A stretch of DNA of 64,000 nt from Acinetobacter guillouiae CIP 63.46 (GTDB lineage Bacteria; Pseudomonadota; Gammaproteobacteria; Pseudomonadales; Moraxellaceae): assembly GCF_000368145.1 (NCBI RefSeq), contig NZ_KB849283.1:1018324-1082323 (forward strand), in the 5' to 3' direction. Positions within the stretch are counted from its first letter, which is position 1. Every line of letters starts with the position of its first letter. The notes beneath the pieces were generated by a model. The model saw only the letters and a list, made by a program, of their open reading frames with translations, did not search any database and was not told where the DNA came from. Both the position numbers and the translations under genes were made by a program. This document shows positions 29,333-39,207 of this stretch, in pieces.

Positions 29333-30730
29333 TCAACTGATATTTCCACCTAAGGCTGCAATCAGTTGGGCTGTATTTTTTAACTGCAACTGCTTGAGCT
29401 GTAAAGTTGCCTGTTCCGCCTGTAAGGTTAAATTCTGTGCTGTGACCACTTCTAAATAACTGACTAAGCCAGCGTTATAGCGTCGAGTTACAACTTGTTC
29501 ATTTTCTAAAGCAAGTTTAAATAGTTGAGCTTGTTCAAATTGTTGCTGTTTAAAACTGGATGACTGTAAAAGCGCGTCTTCCACCTCTTTCCAACCCGTT
29601 AAAACAGCCTGTCTATACGCTGCTGCTTTTTCAGCATAACTCGCTTGTGCTTGTGCAATCTCAGTCTTACGTTTTCCACCGTCAAATATCAATGCCGTTG
29701 TTTGTAAGCCAGTCGACCACAAGTACTGTGGTGCTTGAAACAGTTGACTCAACACGCGACTATTTACTTCACCCGTTAAGCCAATACTGAGATCGGGTAA
29801 CCATGCCGTTTGAGCCAAGCCCAATTGGGCATGTGTTGCAGCCAATTCACGTTCAGCACGTATCACATCAGGGCGCTGGATAAGCATCCGACTTGGTAGC
29901 TGAGTTGGTAATATTGGAACTTGAAAGTGCTGTTTCTGTTTGGCCAATTGAAATTGAGCAACCGTTTTACCTTGTACCACAGCTAAAATATTTTCTTGTA
30001 AATCACGTTCTCGCTGGGTTTCTATCTGCTGGATTTGAACTTGCTTGAGTTGTGTTTCAGCCTGTATCACATCCGCTCTCGCGATCATCCCTGCAATATA
30101 TTGGTTATTTAAAATTTTGACGGAACGCTGATAACTGTGTTGGGTTTGTCGTAAAACATCCAACTGCGCATCCAGTACTCGGATATTCCAATAGCTTTCT
30201 GTGCCCAATAATTGTTGATTGAGTTTAACTGCAGCTAAGTCAGCCTGTGAAGCCTCTAAATTTGCCTGTTGCCCTTCAACTGCTTTGGCGACCCTGCCCC
30301 ATAAATCAGGAATCCAACTGACCTGAACACCCGTTGTAAATTGGTTATTTGGCGTACTGTCCTTTGTTCCACTACGTTGTGCAGAACCATTTAACTTTAA
30401 ACTTGGCAAACGGTTAGCGCGTTGCTGCTCAAGTAAGGCATTGGCTTGTTGATATCGTGCTTCCGCTTGTTTCAGACTCAAATTTTCTTGATTCAATTGT
30501 TGCATCAATTGACTAAGAATAGGATCTTGAAAAATTTCCCACCAAGTGTTGGCATTGACTTCCAAGCTTGCGGTTTTTTTCCAATTTAAAACAGCATATT
30601 TATAATGATCATCCGTTTGAAGGACTGGCACTTTATATTCAGGCGGATGCAACACAACAGTAGAATTGCATGCAGTCAATATCAATAACACACTAAGGCA
30701 CATGACATTTTTAACGATTAAACTCTGCAT
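29333..30730 (-). CDS. RND efflux outer-membrane factor (NodT/OprM family lipoprotein)
   Basis: 465 aa. The lipobox ILTACNST anchors it to the outer membrane. Two repeated efflux-protein halves are seen: around 65-250 (LSQLMQQLNQENLSLKQAEARYQQA, SWIPDLWGRV) and 285-460 (RPDVIRAERELAATHAQLGLAQTAWLPDLSIG, DGGKRKTEI, SYLEVVTAQ). It forms the TolC-like duct. It is the last gene of the four-gene operon, 18 bases after the second RND pump, so the whole tripartite exporter is encoded together, unlike E. coli mdtABC, which borrows TolC. Confidence 0.9.
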   Translation of the reverse strand: MQSLIVKNVMCLSVLLILTACNSTVVLHPPEYKVPVLQTDDHYKYAVLNWKKTASLEVNANTWWEIFQDPILSQLMQQLNQENLSLKQAEARYQQANALLEQQRANRLPSLKLNGSAQRSGTKDSTPNNQFTTGVQVSWIPDLWGRVAKAVEGQQANLEASQADLAAVKLNQQLLGTESYWNIRVLDAQLDVLRQTQHSYQRSVKILNNQYIAGMIARADVIQAETQLKQVQIQQIETQRERDLQENILAVVQGKTVAQFQLAKQKQHFQVPILPTQLPSRMLIQRPDVIRAERELAATHAQLGLAQTAWLPDLSIGLTGEVNSRVLSQLFQAPQYLWSTGLQTTALIFDGGKRKTEIAQAQASYAEKAAAYRQAVLTGWKEVEDALLQSSSFKQQQFEQAQLFKLALENEQVVTRRYNAGLVSYLEVVTAQNLTLQAEQATLQLKQLQLKNTAQLIAALGGNIS

Positions 30731-30748
30731 TATATTTTCCTATTTACC

Positions 30749-33700
30749 TCAATGAAGTGCATATTTATTTTTCAATTTCAAACAAGATTCAGCACATTTT
30801 TCCAACACCAAATACAAGACAGGCGTTGTATACAACGTCAATAATTGACCCAAGGCTAAACCACCCACAATGACAACACCCAAAGGCTGACGTAGCTCCG
30901 CCCCTTCTCCCCAGCTAAGTGCCAGTGGAATTGCACCCAGCAACGCTGCGGTATTGGTCATCAGAATTGGACGAAAACGGAGAGCTGCGGCAGACAAAAT
31001 AGCCTGATATGCAGTCTTGCCTGCTCTTCTTTCTAATAAAGTAAAATCAATTAAAAGAATGGCATTTTTTACAACAATTCCGATCAATAAAAACATGCCC
31101 AAAAGTGCAATTAAGGTGAATTGGAAATTAAATAACCATAAGGTCAACAAAGCCCCCAAAGCCACTGCGGGTACTGTCGATAAAATCGTCAATGGATGAA
31201 CCAGACTTTCATAGGTAACCCCAAGAACGATATAAATAAGTAAGATCACCACACAGACAAGTAACGGCGTCGATAAACCAGCCTGCAAACTTTCTGCCTC
31301 GACATCTTTATCTGTCATGATAAAAATTTCATTGGGTAACATCACTTCGGGTAAAACACTACGAATAGCCGCATCCGCTTGTTCATAGCTATAGCCTTGT
31401 TTAACCACATAACCAATCCCCATTGCGGCATATTGGTTGCGTCGATAAACCCGATCATTGGTAATACCATAAGACCATGTGGCAAAATTACTGAGTGGTA
31501 CAGCAATCCCTTGTTGGTTTGGAATGCGTACATTTGCCAGCGCTTCAGGATGTTCAGTAAAGTGTTTATCGACTTCCATCACCACATAAAACTGTTGGGT
31601 TTGATCATAAATAGTCGAAATTTGGCGCTGCGAAAATGAGTTATTGAGTACGCTTGAAATATTTTCTATATCCACACCCAAACGACGTGCTGCTTCACGG
31701 TCAATGTCTAAAGTCACATGCTGAGCACCTTCATCGCCCATGGTTTCAACTTCTTCTAACTCTGCAAGCTTCTGCATTGCCTGAGCAACTTTAGGCACCC
31801 ACTGACGTAGCAACGCAACATCATCAGATTGCAGTAACAACAAATAATCTTGCCCACTTCCACTTGAAAATGGATCATCCAATTCTAGTTCCTGTTTGAC
31901 TTGTGCAGAAAAAATCGCACCTGCCAGCCATGGGGCATTTTTTTTAATTCTATCTACAATTTCATGTGAAGATTTGCCATCTCGCTCTGCTTTGGGTTTT
32001 AAACTCACCATTAAAAAAGAATTGGTGATTCCACCAGCACCACCAGACGTACCAATCACATCTTTGACTGCGGGATCCTTTAATACACTTTCACTAAAGG
32101 TGGCGATTTTGGGTTGCATAATTTGAAAGGAGAAACCATCATCCCCTCGAATAAAAGCTTCAACCCGTCCAGTATCTTGCTCAGGTAATACCCGTTTGGG
32201 TAATGTTTGATAGACATATACAGAAGCAGCAATTGCACCGCCCCATAGCAAAATGACCAAATAACCGTGTTTGATCATCCATTTCAGTGAATGCAAATAG
32301 AGCTGACTCAAACCCTGCATCAAGCGATGGCTATAGCAATATAAAGCCTGATGTTGATAACGCTCTAATGGTTTTAAACAGCGTGCAGATAAGCTTGGCG
32401 TAAGGACTAGGGAGACAAATACAGATAAAATAATAATAAAAATCAGTGTTAAAGAAAACTCTCTAAACAATCGTTCGATTACACCTCCCATAAATAGCAC
32501 GGAAATAAAGATCACCACCAAAGCCAAATTCATTGCCAGCAAGGTCAGACCGACTTCTCGAATACCATTTAAGGCAGCCTGTATAGGCTGTTCACCCTGT
32601 TCTATATGACGTTCAATATTTTCCAAAACTACAATTGCATCATCAACCACGAGCCCAATCGCAACAATCACCGCCATAATCGACAAGTTATTCAATGAAA
32701 ATCCAGCGAGATAAACCAGGCTGCATGCGCCAATCAAAGTCACCAGTAAAGCAATACTTGGAACAAGAGCACTTTGCAGACGACCTAACATCAGTGCGAC
32801 CACAATAATCACTAAAAGCATGGAAAATAATAAAGTATCCCTTGCCTCATTTAAGCCCGCCCGAATAATTTCCGATCCATCCATCACTGTGGTCAGTTGT
32901 GAATCTGCTGGAATTAATCTGCTTAACTCTGGTAGTTTTTCTTTGATCTTTTCAATTGTGGCAACGGTATTTGCATTGGGTTGACGGCTGATTTTAATAA
33001 TAACCGCTGGTTTGCCATTGTGAAAACCACTTACATAACGGTTTTCGACCGAATCCTGTACCTCAGCCACATCTTTTAAACGGACAACTGTCTGACCATT
33101 TTGATGTATGATCAAATTGGCAAAATCATCCGCTTTTTTTAAACGACTTGGAAGCTCAACTTGCCAACGTAACTGTTCAGTTTCAATTACCCCTAAGGCT
33201 TGTACTGTATTACTTTTTACAATCGCTTCACGAACTTGCTCCAAAGACACCCCTTGTGAAATCAAGGCATTTGGATTGAGTTGAATTCGCACAGCTGGCA
33301 TAGATGCCCCGTCAATGACAACTTCCCCAACCCCATTAATTTGCGCAAGATTTGGCTGCAGCTGATTACTGGCAATTTCATAGAGTTTGCCCGCAGAAAG
33401 ATGTTCTGAACTCAGTGCCAAATAAAAAATTGGACTCTGGCTTGGATTGATCTTGAAATATTCAGGAGGGCTTGGCATTCCAGAAGGCAGCTGTGACATC
33501 GCAGCATTGATTGCAGCTTGGACCTCTCTGGCGGCTTCATTGATGTCAGTCTTTAAATCAAAATGCAAAACCACTTGGGTTGCGCTTTGATTACTTGAAG
33601 AATTAATCGCTTTTACCCCTGAAACGCCCATCATGGCACGCTCTAATGGCGTCGCCACGGTGGCAGACATACTTTCAGGACTTGCACCAGGTAAACTTGC

Positions 33701-33844
33701 TCGCACCACAATCGTTGGAATATCTGCCTGTGGTAAAGCGGCTACAGGTAAGCGAAAATAGGCCAATATACCCAATAATACAATTGCGATTCCCAGTAAA
33801 ATACTGGCAACAGGTCGGTGAATAAAGGTCGAGAGAAAAGTCAA
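30749..33844 (-). CDS. RND efflux permease (MdtC-like)
   Basis: 1031 aa, 12 membrane segments and two large periplasmic loops; full length. The start is a TTG at 33844 behind AAGGAGAG, and it overlaps the stop of the upstream pump gene (TTGA). The N-terminus FIHRPVASILLGIAIVLLG and the TM4 proton-relay pair in GLVVDDAIVVLENIERH are intact. Best likeness is E. coli MdtC, which joins MdtB in a mixed trimer. Substrates of MdtBC include bile salts, novobiocin and enterobactin; here unknown. Confidence 0.92.
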   Translation of the reverse strand: MTFLSTFIHRPVASILLGIAIVLLGILAYFRLPVAALPQADIPTIVVRASLPGASPESMSATVATPLERAMMGVSGVKAINSSSNQSATQVVLHFDLKTDINEAAREVQAAINAAMSQLPSGMPSPPEYFKINPSQSPIFYLALSSEHLSAGKLYEIASNQLQPNLAQINGVGEVVIDGASMPAVRIQLNPNALISQGVSLEQVREAIVKSNTVQALGVIETEQLRWQVELPSRLKKADDFANLIIHQNGQTVVRLKDVAEVQDSVENRYVSGFHNGKPAVIIKISRQPNANTVATIEKIKEKLPELSRLIPADSQLTTVMDGSEIIRAGLNEARDTLLFSMLLVIIVVALMLGRLQSALVPSIALLVTLIGACSLVYLAGFSLNNLSIMAVIVAIGLVVDDAIVVLENIERHIEQGEQPIQAALNGIREVGLTLLAMNLALVVIFISVLFMGGVIERLFREFSLTLIFIIILSVFVSLVLTPSLSARCLKPLERYQHQALYCYSHRLMQGLSQLYLHSLKWMIKHGYLVILLWGGAIAASVYVYQTLPKRVLPEQDTGRVEAFIRGDDGFSFQIMQPKIATFSESVLKDPAVKDVIGTSGGAGGITNSFLMVSLKPKAERDGKSSHEIVDRIKKNAPWLAGAIFSAQVKQELELDDPFSSGSGQDYLLLLQSDDVALLRQWVPKVAQAMQKLAELEEVETMGDEGAQHVTLDIDREAARRLGVDIENISSVLNNSFSQRQISTIYDQTQQFYVVMEVDKHFTEHPEALANVRIPNQQGIAVPLSNFATWSYGITNDRVYRRNQYAAMGIGYVVKQGYSYEQADAAIRSVLPEVMLPNEIFIMTDKDVEAESLQAGLSTPLLVCVVILLIYIVLGVTYESLVHPLTILSTVPAVALGALLTLWLFNFQFTLIALLGMFLLIGIVVKNAILLIDFTLLERRAGKTAYQAILSAAALRFRPILMTNTAALLGAIPLALSWGEGAELRQPLGVVIVGGLALGQLLTLYTTPVLYLVLEKCAESCLKLKNKYALH

Positions 33845-36800
33845 AACTCTCTCCTTGTCGTATCATGATCTGTGGGTAAATCATCTACAGATAAATCTGA
33901 ATTGGTATGTTGCAATGAATATTGCAGACGATCAAAAAATAAATAAACCACTGGTGTAGTAAATAACGTCAGGACTTGACTTAAAATCAGACCACCCACC
34001 ATGACGATCCCAAGAGGCTGACGTAATTCAGCCCCTGAACCCGATGCAAGCATCAATGGAATTGCCCCAACCAGTGCCGCAAGAGTAGTCATTAAAATTG
34101 GGCGAAAACGCATCAGTGCGGCTTGATAAATCGCTTGCTGTGGTGACAATCCGTCATTACGTTGTGCAGCCAAAGCAAAATCCACCATCATGATGCCATT
34201 TTTCTTGACCAGACCAATCAATAAAATGATCCCAATCAAGGCAATCATGTCCAGTGGTCGATTGACCATAAACAATGCCAACAAAGCACCAATTGCAGCA
34301 GATGGCAAGGTAGAAAGAATGGTTATCGGGTGAATAAAACTTTCGTACAGAATGCCCAACACAATGTACATGGTCACTATTGCTGCAATCACCAACCAAA
34401 AAGTATGTTGTTGCGAGTTCTCATAGGCAGCGGCTGCACCTTGCAGTTTGACTTTGACTTCTGTTGGTAGATTTAGACGCTGTTGTACGCGATCAATCGC
34501 TTTGATCGCATCCCCGAGCGCGACCCCTGATGCAAGATTAAAAGATACCCCATTGGCCGGAAATTGTGATTGCTGTTGCAGAATAATAGGCACGCGTTTT
34601 TGCACAATATTGGCAACAGAACTGAGTAATATCGGCTCTCCTTGCTTATTGTGAATATAGGTTTGCCCTAAAGCATCTATACCTAGAGTGAATGTTGGGT
34701 CAAGTTCTAAAACAATACGATATTGATTAGATTGCGTGTATAAAGTTGCAATTTGGCGCTGCGCAAATAAATTTTGTAAAGCTAAACTGATATCTTCAAT
34801 GTTTAAACCCAAACGTGCTGCGGCATCTCGATTGACATCAATAAATGCTTGTAAGCCTTGTCCACCCTCTTCACTGGTGACTTGTGCAAATTCAGGTTGT
34901 TGTCGTAAAGCATCAACAAATATAGGGGTCCATTCGGCTAAATCTGTCGTTTTAGCAGCGCTTATACTCAGTTGATATTGAGTACGACTGATTTTATCTT
35001 CAATACTCAGCTCTTGTACTGGTTGCATCCAGCCTTGAATCCCTTCAACTTGAGCGAACTGTCCTCTAAGTCGTGCCATAATTTGATCTACAGGATCTCT
35101 TTCAGCATGCGGCTTTAGATTAATTAAAATACGTCCATTACTTAGTTTTGGATTATTGGCATCTATACCAATAAATGAAGACAAACTTTCCACAGCAGGA
35201 TCTTTTAAGATCTGCCCCGCGAGTGTTTGTTGATGCTCACTCATGGCTTGGAATGAAATATCATCAGGCGCTTCAGTCACCACCTGTATGACACCACTGT
35301 CCTGTACAGGGAAAAAGCCTTTGGGAATCATCCAATACAGCAGACCCGCTAAAATGACGGTACTCAACATCACCGCAAGAGTCAGTACTTGATGCCGAAA
35401 AACCCACTGTAAAGCTTTACCGTATTGCTGGATAATTCGGTCTAGACTCCAGCGACTGTGAGAAGTTGAATGTTTGGCATTTTTTAATAAATATGCGCAC
35501 ATCATTGGCGTCAATGTAAGCGACACCACCAATGAAATTGCGATTGCTGCTGCTAAAGTGACAGCAAATTCATGGAACAGTCGCCCAACCACATCCCCCA
35601 TAAACAGTAATGGGATTAATACTGCAATCAGTGAAATCGTCAGGGAAATTAAGGTAAAGCCGATTTCTTTAGATCCTTTAAGTGCGGCTTGTAATAAGCT
35701 TTCTCCTGCCTCACGATGTCGTGCAATATTTTCCAACATCACAATTGCATCATCGACTACAAAGCCTGTCGCAATGGTGAGTGCCATTAAAGTCAGGTTA
35801 TTAACAGAGAATCCTAAAAAATACATGACGATAAAAGTACCAATAATCGACAGTGGTACGGCAATACTAGGAATAATCGTAGCGGATAAATTTCTTAAAA
35901 ATAAAAAAGTCACCATCACCACCAAGCACACGGCAAAAACCAATTCTTTTTGCACATCATCAATGGAGCTGCGAATACTCTCAGTTCGATCGGTTAACAC
36001 TCGAATTTTGACATTTTCAGGCAGATTTTTTTGTAGCTCAGGCAATATTTGCTTAATCTGATCTGCAACTTGAATCACATTGGCATTCGGTTGGCGCTGT
36101 ACATTGACCAAGATTGCAGCTTGACTGTCTGCCCAAGCCGCCATATAGCGATCTTCGCTCCCTTCTATGACTTTTGCCACATCTCTAAGACGTATCGGTG
36201 CGCCATTGTTCCAGCGTAAAATTAGATTTTCATAATCTGCAATCGAACGAATCTGATCATTGGCATCCAACATGGTGGTGCGATATGGTCCATCAAAGCT
36301 GCCTTTGGGTTGATTTGCATTGGCAGAATTAATTGCAGAACGCACATCCTCAGCACTCATTTTATAGGCAGCAAGTGCCGCAGCATTCATTTGCACGCGT
36401 ATTGCTGGACGTTGCCCACCCGCGAGGCTGACCATCCCGACACCTGAAAGCTGAGAAAGCTTTTGCGCAACTCGGGTATCCACCATGTCGTAGACTGTTG
36501 TTAAAGGTAAAGTTTCTGAACTGATCGCAAGGGTAATCACAGGAACATCAGCAGGATTTACTTTACGGTAAACCGGTGGTGCTGGTAGATCATTGGGTAA
36601 TTTACTGCTGGCTGTACTGAGTGCTGACTGTACTTCTTGTTCAACGACACCAAGTTCTGCGCTCAGTTCAAACTGCAAGGTAATAACGGATGCCCCCACT
36701 GAACTACTAGAAGACATTTGCTTTAAACCAGCAATTTTACCCATTTCTCGTTCGAGTGGTGCGGTGATTGTGCGTTGTACTGTATCGGGATTGGCGCCAG

Positions 36801-36954
36801 GTTGAAAAGTATAGACTTGAATAATTGGATAATCGACCTGTGGCAAAGCAGAGACAGGCAACAACCGCCAAACCAAGAAGCCACTCAACAGCAGTGCTAA
36901 CATCAATAATGTGGTTGCGACTGGACGTAAAATAAAGAACCGTGAAATATTCAT
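33841..36954 (-). CDS. RND efflux permease (MdtB-like)
   Basis: 1037 aa. Its N-terminus RPVATTLLMLALLLSG, then VSALPQVDYPIIQV, PLEREMGKIAGLKQMSSSSSVGASVITLQFEL and GVGMVSLAGGQRPAIRV closely follow E. coli MdtB. The TM4 motif ATGFVVDDAIVMLENIARH is present, as is the conserved late loop RMRPILMTT-like MRFRPILMTTLAALVGAIPLM. It probably assembles with the product of the next gene and the fusion protein. Start ATG lies three bases after the fusion-protein stop. Confidence 0.92.
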   Translation of the reverse strand: MNISRFFILRPVATTLLMLALLLSGFLVWRLLPVSALPQVDYPIIQVYTFQPGANPDTVQRTITAPLEREMGKIAGLKQMSSSSSVGASVITLQFELSAELGVVEQEVQSALSTASSKLPNDLPAPPVYRKVNPADVPVITLAISSETLPLTTVYDMVDTRVAQKLSQLSGVGMVSLAGGQRPAIRVQMNAAALAAYKMSAEDVRSAINSANANQPKGSFDGPYRTTMLDANDQIRSIADYENLILRWNNGAPIRLRDVAKVIEGSEDRYMAAWADSQAAILVNVQRQPNANVIQVADQIKQILPELQKNLPENVKIRVLTDRTESIRSSIDDVQKELVFAVCLVVMVTFLFLRNLSATIIPSIAVPLSIIGTFIVMYFLGFSVNNLTLMALTIATGFVVDDAIVMLENIARHREAGESLLQAALKGSKEIGFTLISLTISLIAVLIPLLFMGDVVGRLFHEFAVTLAAAIAISLVVSLTLTPMMCAYLLKNAKHSTSHSRWSLDRIIQQYGKALQWVFRHQVLTLAVMLSTVILAGLLYWMIPKGFFPVQDSGVIQVVTEAPDDISFQAMSEHQQTLAGQILKDPAVESLSSFIGIDANNPKLSNGRILINLKPHAERDPVDQIMARLRGQFAQVEGIQGWMQPVQELSIEDKISRTQYQLSISAAKTTDLAEWTPIFVDALRQQPEFAQVTSEEGGQGLQAFIDVNRDAAARLGLNIEDISLALQNLFAQRQIATLYTQSNQYRIVLELDPTFTLGIDALGQTYIHNKQGEPILLSSVANIVQKRVPIILQQQSQFPANGVSFNLASGVALGDAIKAIDRVQQRLNLPTEVKVKLQGAAAAYENSQQHTFWLVIAAIVTMYIVLGILYESFIHPITILSTLPSAAIGALLALFMVNRPLDMIALIGIILLIGLVKKNGIMMVDFALAAQRNDGLSPQQAIYQAALMRFRPILMTTLAALVGAIPLMLASGSGAELRQPLGIVMVGGLILSQVLTLFTTPVVYLFFDRLQYSLQHTNSDLSVDDLPTDHDTTRREF

Positions 36955-36957
36955 GAT

Positions 36958-38166
36958 TTATCCAGCAGTTGGCTTGGCCGTAGAAATTGGCTGTTGATTC
37001 TCTACAACAATTTGAACTTCTTTGCCTTCCGAAAGACGATCAATTCCTTCAAGTACTACTTTTTCGCTCCCCTTTAATCCGTCTAAAACTTCAATTTGAC
37101 CATTCGATGTCATCCCCAGTTTTAACATGCGAATTTCGGCTTTATTTTGCGGATTGATGATATACACATAGCTGCCTTTTGCACCATGTTGTACAGCATC
37201 ACTCGGGATACTGATTGCATTTTGAATGGTTTGAGTATTTAAACGCACATTGACAAACTGATTTGGGAATAAGGCATCATCATAATTATCAAAAATTGCT
37301 TTTATTTTTAAAGTCCCTGTACTGATATCAATCTGATTATCTATTGCTTGTACATGCCCCAGCGCAAGTTGTTTTTGCTCTGTTTTATCCCAAGCAGTTA
37401 CCAACACTTTATCGCCATTTTTTAATGCTTGACGCAGGTTTGCTAAGTAGTTTTCTGCCACTGAAAATTGCACAAAAATTGGATGAACTTGAGTGATACT
37501 GACTAAACCAGCACTTTCATTGGCTTGAATAAGGTTACCAGCATCTTTCTGTCTAAATCCAACCCGCCCCTCAATAGGCGCATAAATTTTAGTATAAGAC
37601 AGCTGTAGTTTTGCAGCATCTACTTGCGCCTTGTTCGCCTGTATTTGACCTTTAAGCTGGTTGACCAGCGCCAATTGCTGTTCTACTTGTTGTTTCGCAA
37701 TTGAATCTTGTTTAAACAGTAATTGATAACGCTGCAACTCTGTTTCAGCATTTTGCAATTGTGCTAAATTCTGCTGCCGTGTTCCTTCAGCCTGTGCAAG
37801 TGCGACCTGAAACGGCGCTGGATCAATTTGTGCAAGGAGCTGACCTTTTTTTACGGTTTGCCCTTCTTTAAAATAAATCTGCTGTAGAACCCCGGAAACC
37901 TGACTTTGTACATTCACAATATGCGTAGGAATGACTGTACCAATTGCTTTAATTTCAACCTGTAAATCTTGTCGTTGTACTGGTACAGTTCGCACGGGTA
38001 CAGGTTTACTCCATTGGCTATATTCCTCTGCGGGTTTGGATGAGGTTTTTTTCCAATAGAAGCCTGCTAGTCCGAAAATAATCAGCAGCATAAATCCAAT
38101 TAAATATTTAAATTTACGGCCAATAAAACTTTTTTTGGGGTTTACATTTACAGATGGCTTACTCAT
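36958..38166 (-). CDS. RND efflux periplasmic adaptor (MdtA-like)
   Basis: 402 aa. One N-terminal membrane anchor (YLIGFMLLIIFGLAGFYW) is followed by the lipoyl/hairpin order of adaptor proteins: VQSQVSGVLQQIYFKEGQTVKKGQLLAQID, a long coiled-coil hairpin (about 110-190), then the matching lipoyl half YTKIYAPIEGRVGFRQKDAGNLI and beta-barrel. It bridges the pump and the outer-membrane factor. First gene of the operon; it diverges from the ECF sigma gene across about 250 bases holding a Fur-box match. Confidence 0.92.
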   Translation of the reverse strand: MSKPSVNVNPKKSFIGRKFKYLIGFMLLIIFGLAGFYWKKTSSKPAEEYSQWSKPVPVRTVPVQRQDLQVEIKAIGTVIPTHIVNVQSQVSGVLQQIYFKEGQTVKKGQLLAQIDPAPFQVALAQAEGTRQQNLAQLQNAETELQRYQLLFKQDSIAKQQVEQQLALVNQLKGQIQANKAQVDAAKLQLSYTKIYAPIEGRVGFRQKDAGNLIQANESAGLVSITQVHPIFVQFSVAENYLANLRQALKNGDKVLVTAWDKTEQKQLALGHVQAIDNQIDISTGTLKIKAIFDNYDDALFPNQFVNVRLNTQTIQNAISIPSDAVQHGAKGSYVYIINPQNKAEIRMLKLGMTSNGQIEVLDGLKGSEKVVLEGIDRLSEGKEVQIVVENQQPISTAKPTAG

Positions 38167-38333
38167 AAAAACTCTTATTCATAAAGTCGCAGAACGATCA
38201 AAATTTACAATTGCGAAATAATTAAAGTGAAATTTCACAGATACCCATTGTTCATCTCATTAATAATCAAGAATAAATAAAGGTTAGCTTCGCTAATTAT
38301 CATGTTGCATTTTGTAATCTTTATTATTGCATT

Positions 38334-38359
38334 TAATAATCATTATCACTATCATTATT
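38334..38359. promoter_or_regulatory. Fur-box match between RND operon and ECF sigma gene
   Basis: Bases 38334-38348 read TAATAATCATTATCA, matching 14 of 15 positions of the 7-1-7 Fur motif TGATAATnATTATCA. A further ATTATC-type hexamer array continues to 38359. It lies 73 bases before the sigma gene ATG and about 170 bases before the mdtA-like ATG, so iron control of the sigma factor is likely and of the efflux operon possible. Confidence 0.75.
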
Positions 38360-38420
38360 TTCAACACTTTCTTCCTCCAGCAAAACTCCATGTAGTTCGC
38401 TTTTTAAACAGGCAACTCTT

Positions 38421-38942
38421 ATGCATTTGAACGTACAAAAGCAGCAATGGTTTGATCATATTTATCAAGACCATCAAAATACTTTACTTTTGTGGTTCAA
38501 ACATAAACTTCACAACCATCATCACTCTGAAGATCTTAGTCAGGAGGTTTTTTATCGTGCATTAAAAAGTAATTACTGTTTTGAAAATATTAAAGAACCC
38601 AAAGCATGGTTATTGGGAATTGCGAAACATGTAATTATTGATCATTGGCGCCACCAACAAGTTGAACACTTATATTTAGATGCGTTAATACATACACCAC
38701 AGGATGGCTATCCATCTGTAGAACATGAAATATGTATTCGAGAAAGTTTGTATCAAGTTCATCAAACACTAGAAAGACTACCCGAACGCGTAGCACAGGT
38801 CTTTTTATTATCTCAAATGGAAGGTATGACCTACCGCGCAATCGGTGAAAAACTTAATATTTCTGAAGCTACGGTAAAACGAGATATGAAACAAGCTTTT
38901 TTAGCCTGCTCCAGCATTTATAACACAACCTTTAATTCATAA
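38421..38942 (+). CDS. ECF sigma factor (FecI-like)
   Basis: 173 aa. Sigma region 2 (about 10-80): DHQNTLLLWFKHKLHNHHHSEDLSQEVFYRAL and PKAWLLGIAKHVIIDHWR. Region 4 (about 110-165): LERLPERVAQVFLLSQMEGMTYRAIGEKLNISEATVKRDM. This is the iron-starvation FecI type, which drives a nearby TonB receptor gene. The receptor follows 265 bases later, but no FecR-like anti-sigma gene lies between or around them. A Fur-box match sits upstream. Confidence 0.9.
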   Translation: MHLNVQKQQWFDHIYQDHQNTLLLWFKHKLHNHHHSEDLSQEVFYRALKSNYCFENIKEPKAWLLGIAKHVIIDHWRHQQVEHLYLDALIHTPQDGYPSVEHEICIRESLYQVHQTLERLPERVAQVFLLSQMEGMTYRAIGEKLNISEATVKRDMKQAFLACSSIYNTTFNS

Positions 38943-39207
38943 TATTTTTTACCTACAAAACAATAGATTAAATAAAAACTAGTATATAAATCCAATTAAA
39001 CATATTTTAAAATTTATCTCAAACTTATTTAACATCCATTTACTGATTAAAAAAGTTGTTTTAAGCCCTCTCTATCTCTCACTATTCACTCTTGTGATCG
39101 ACTGTTTTCGCATCCAAGTACATACACACTATTTAAATAATAAAAAAATGAGCTTTTTTTTAAAAATAAACGACTAAGTACATGAATATGACTCATACGA
39201 GAATCTA

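Noticed and set aside
35474-36061. 195-codon plus-strand frame inside the MdtB-like gene
   Set aside because: Long but antisense to a clear RND pump gene; composition is that of a shadow frame.
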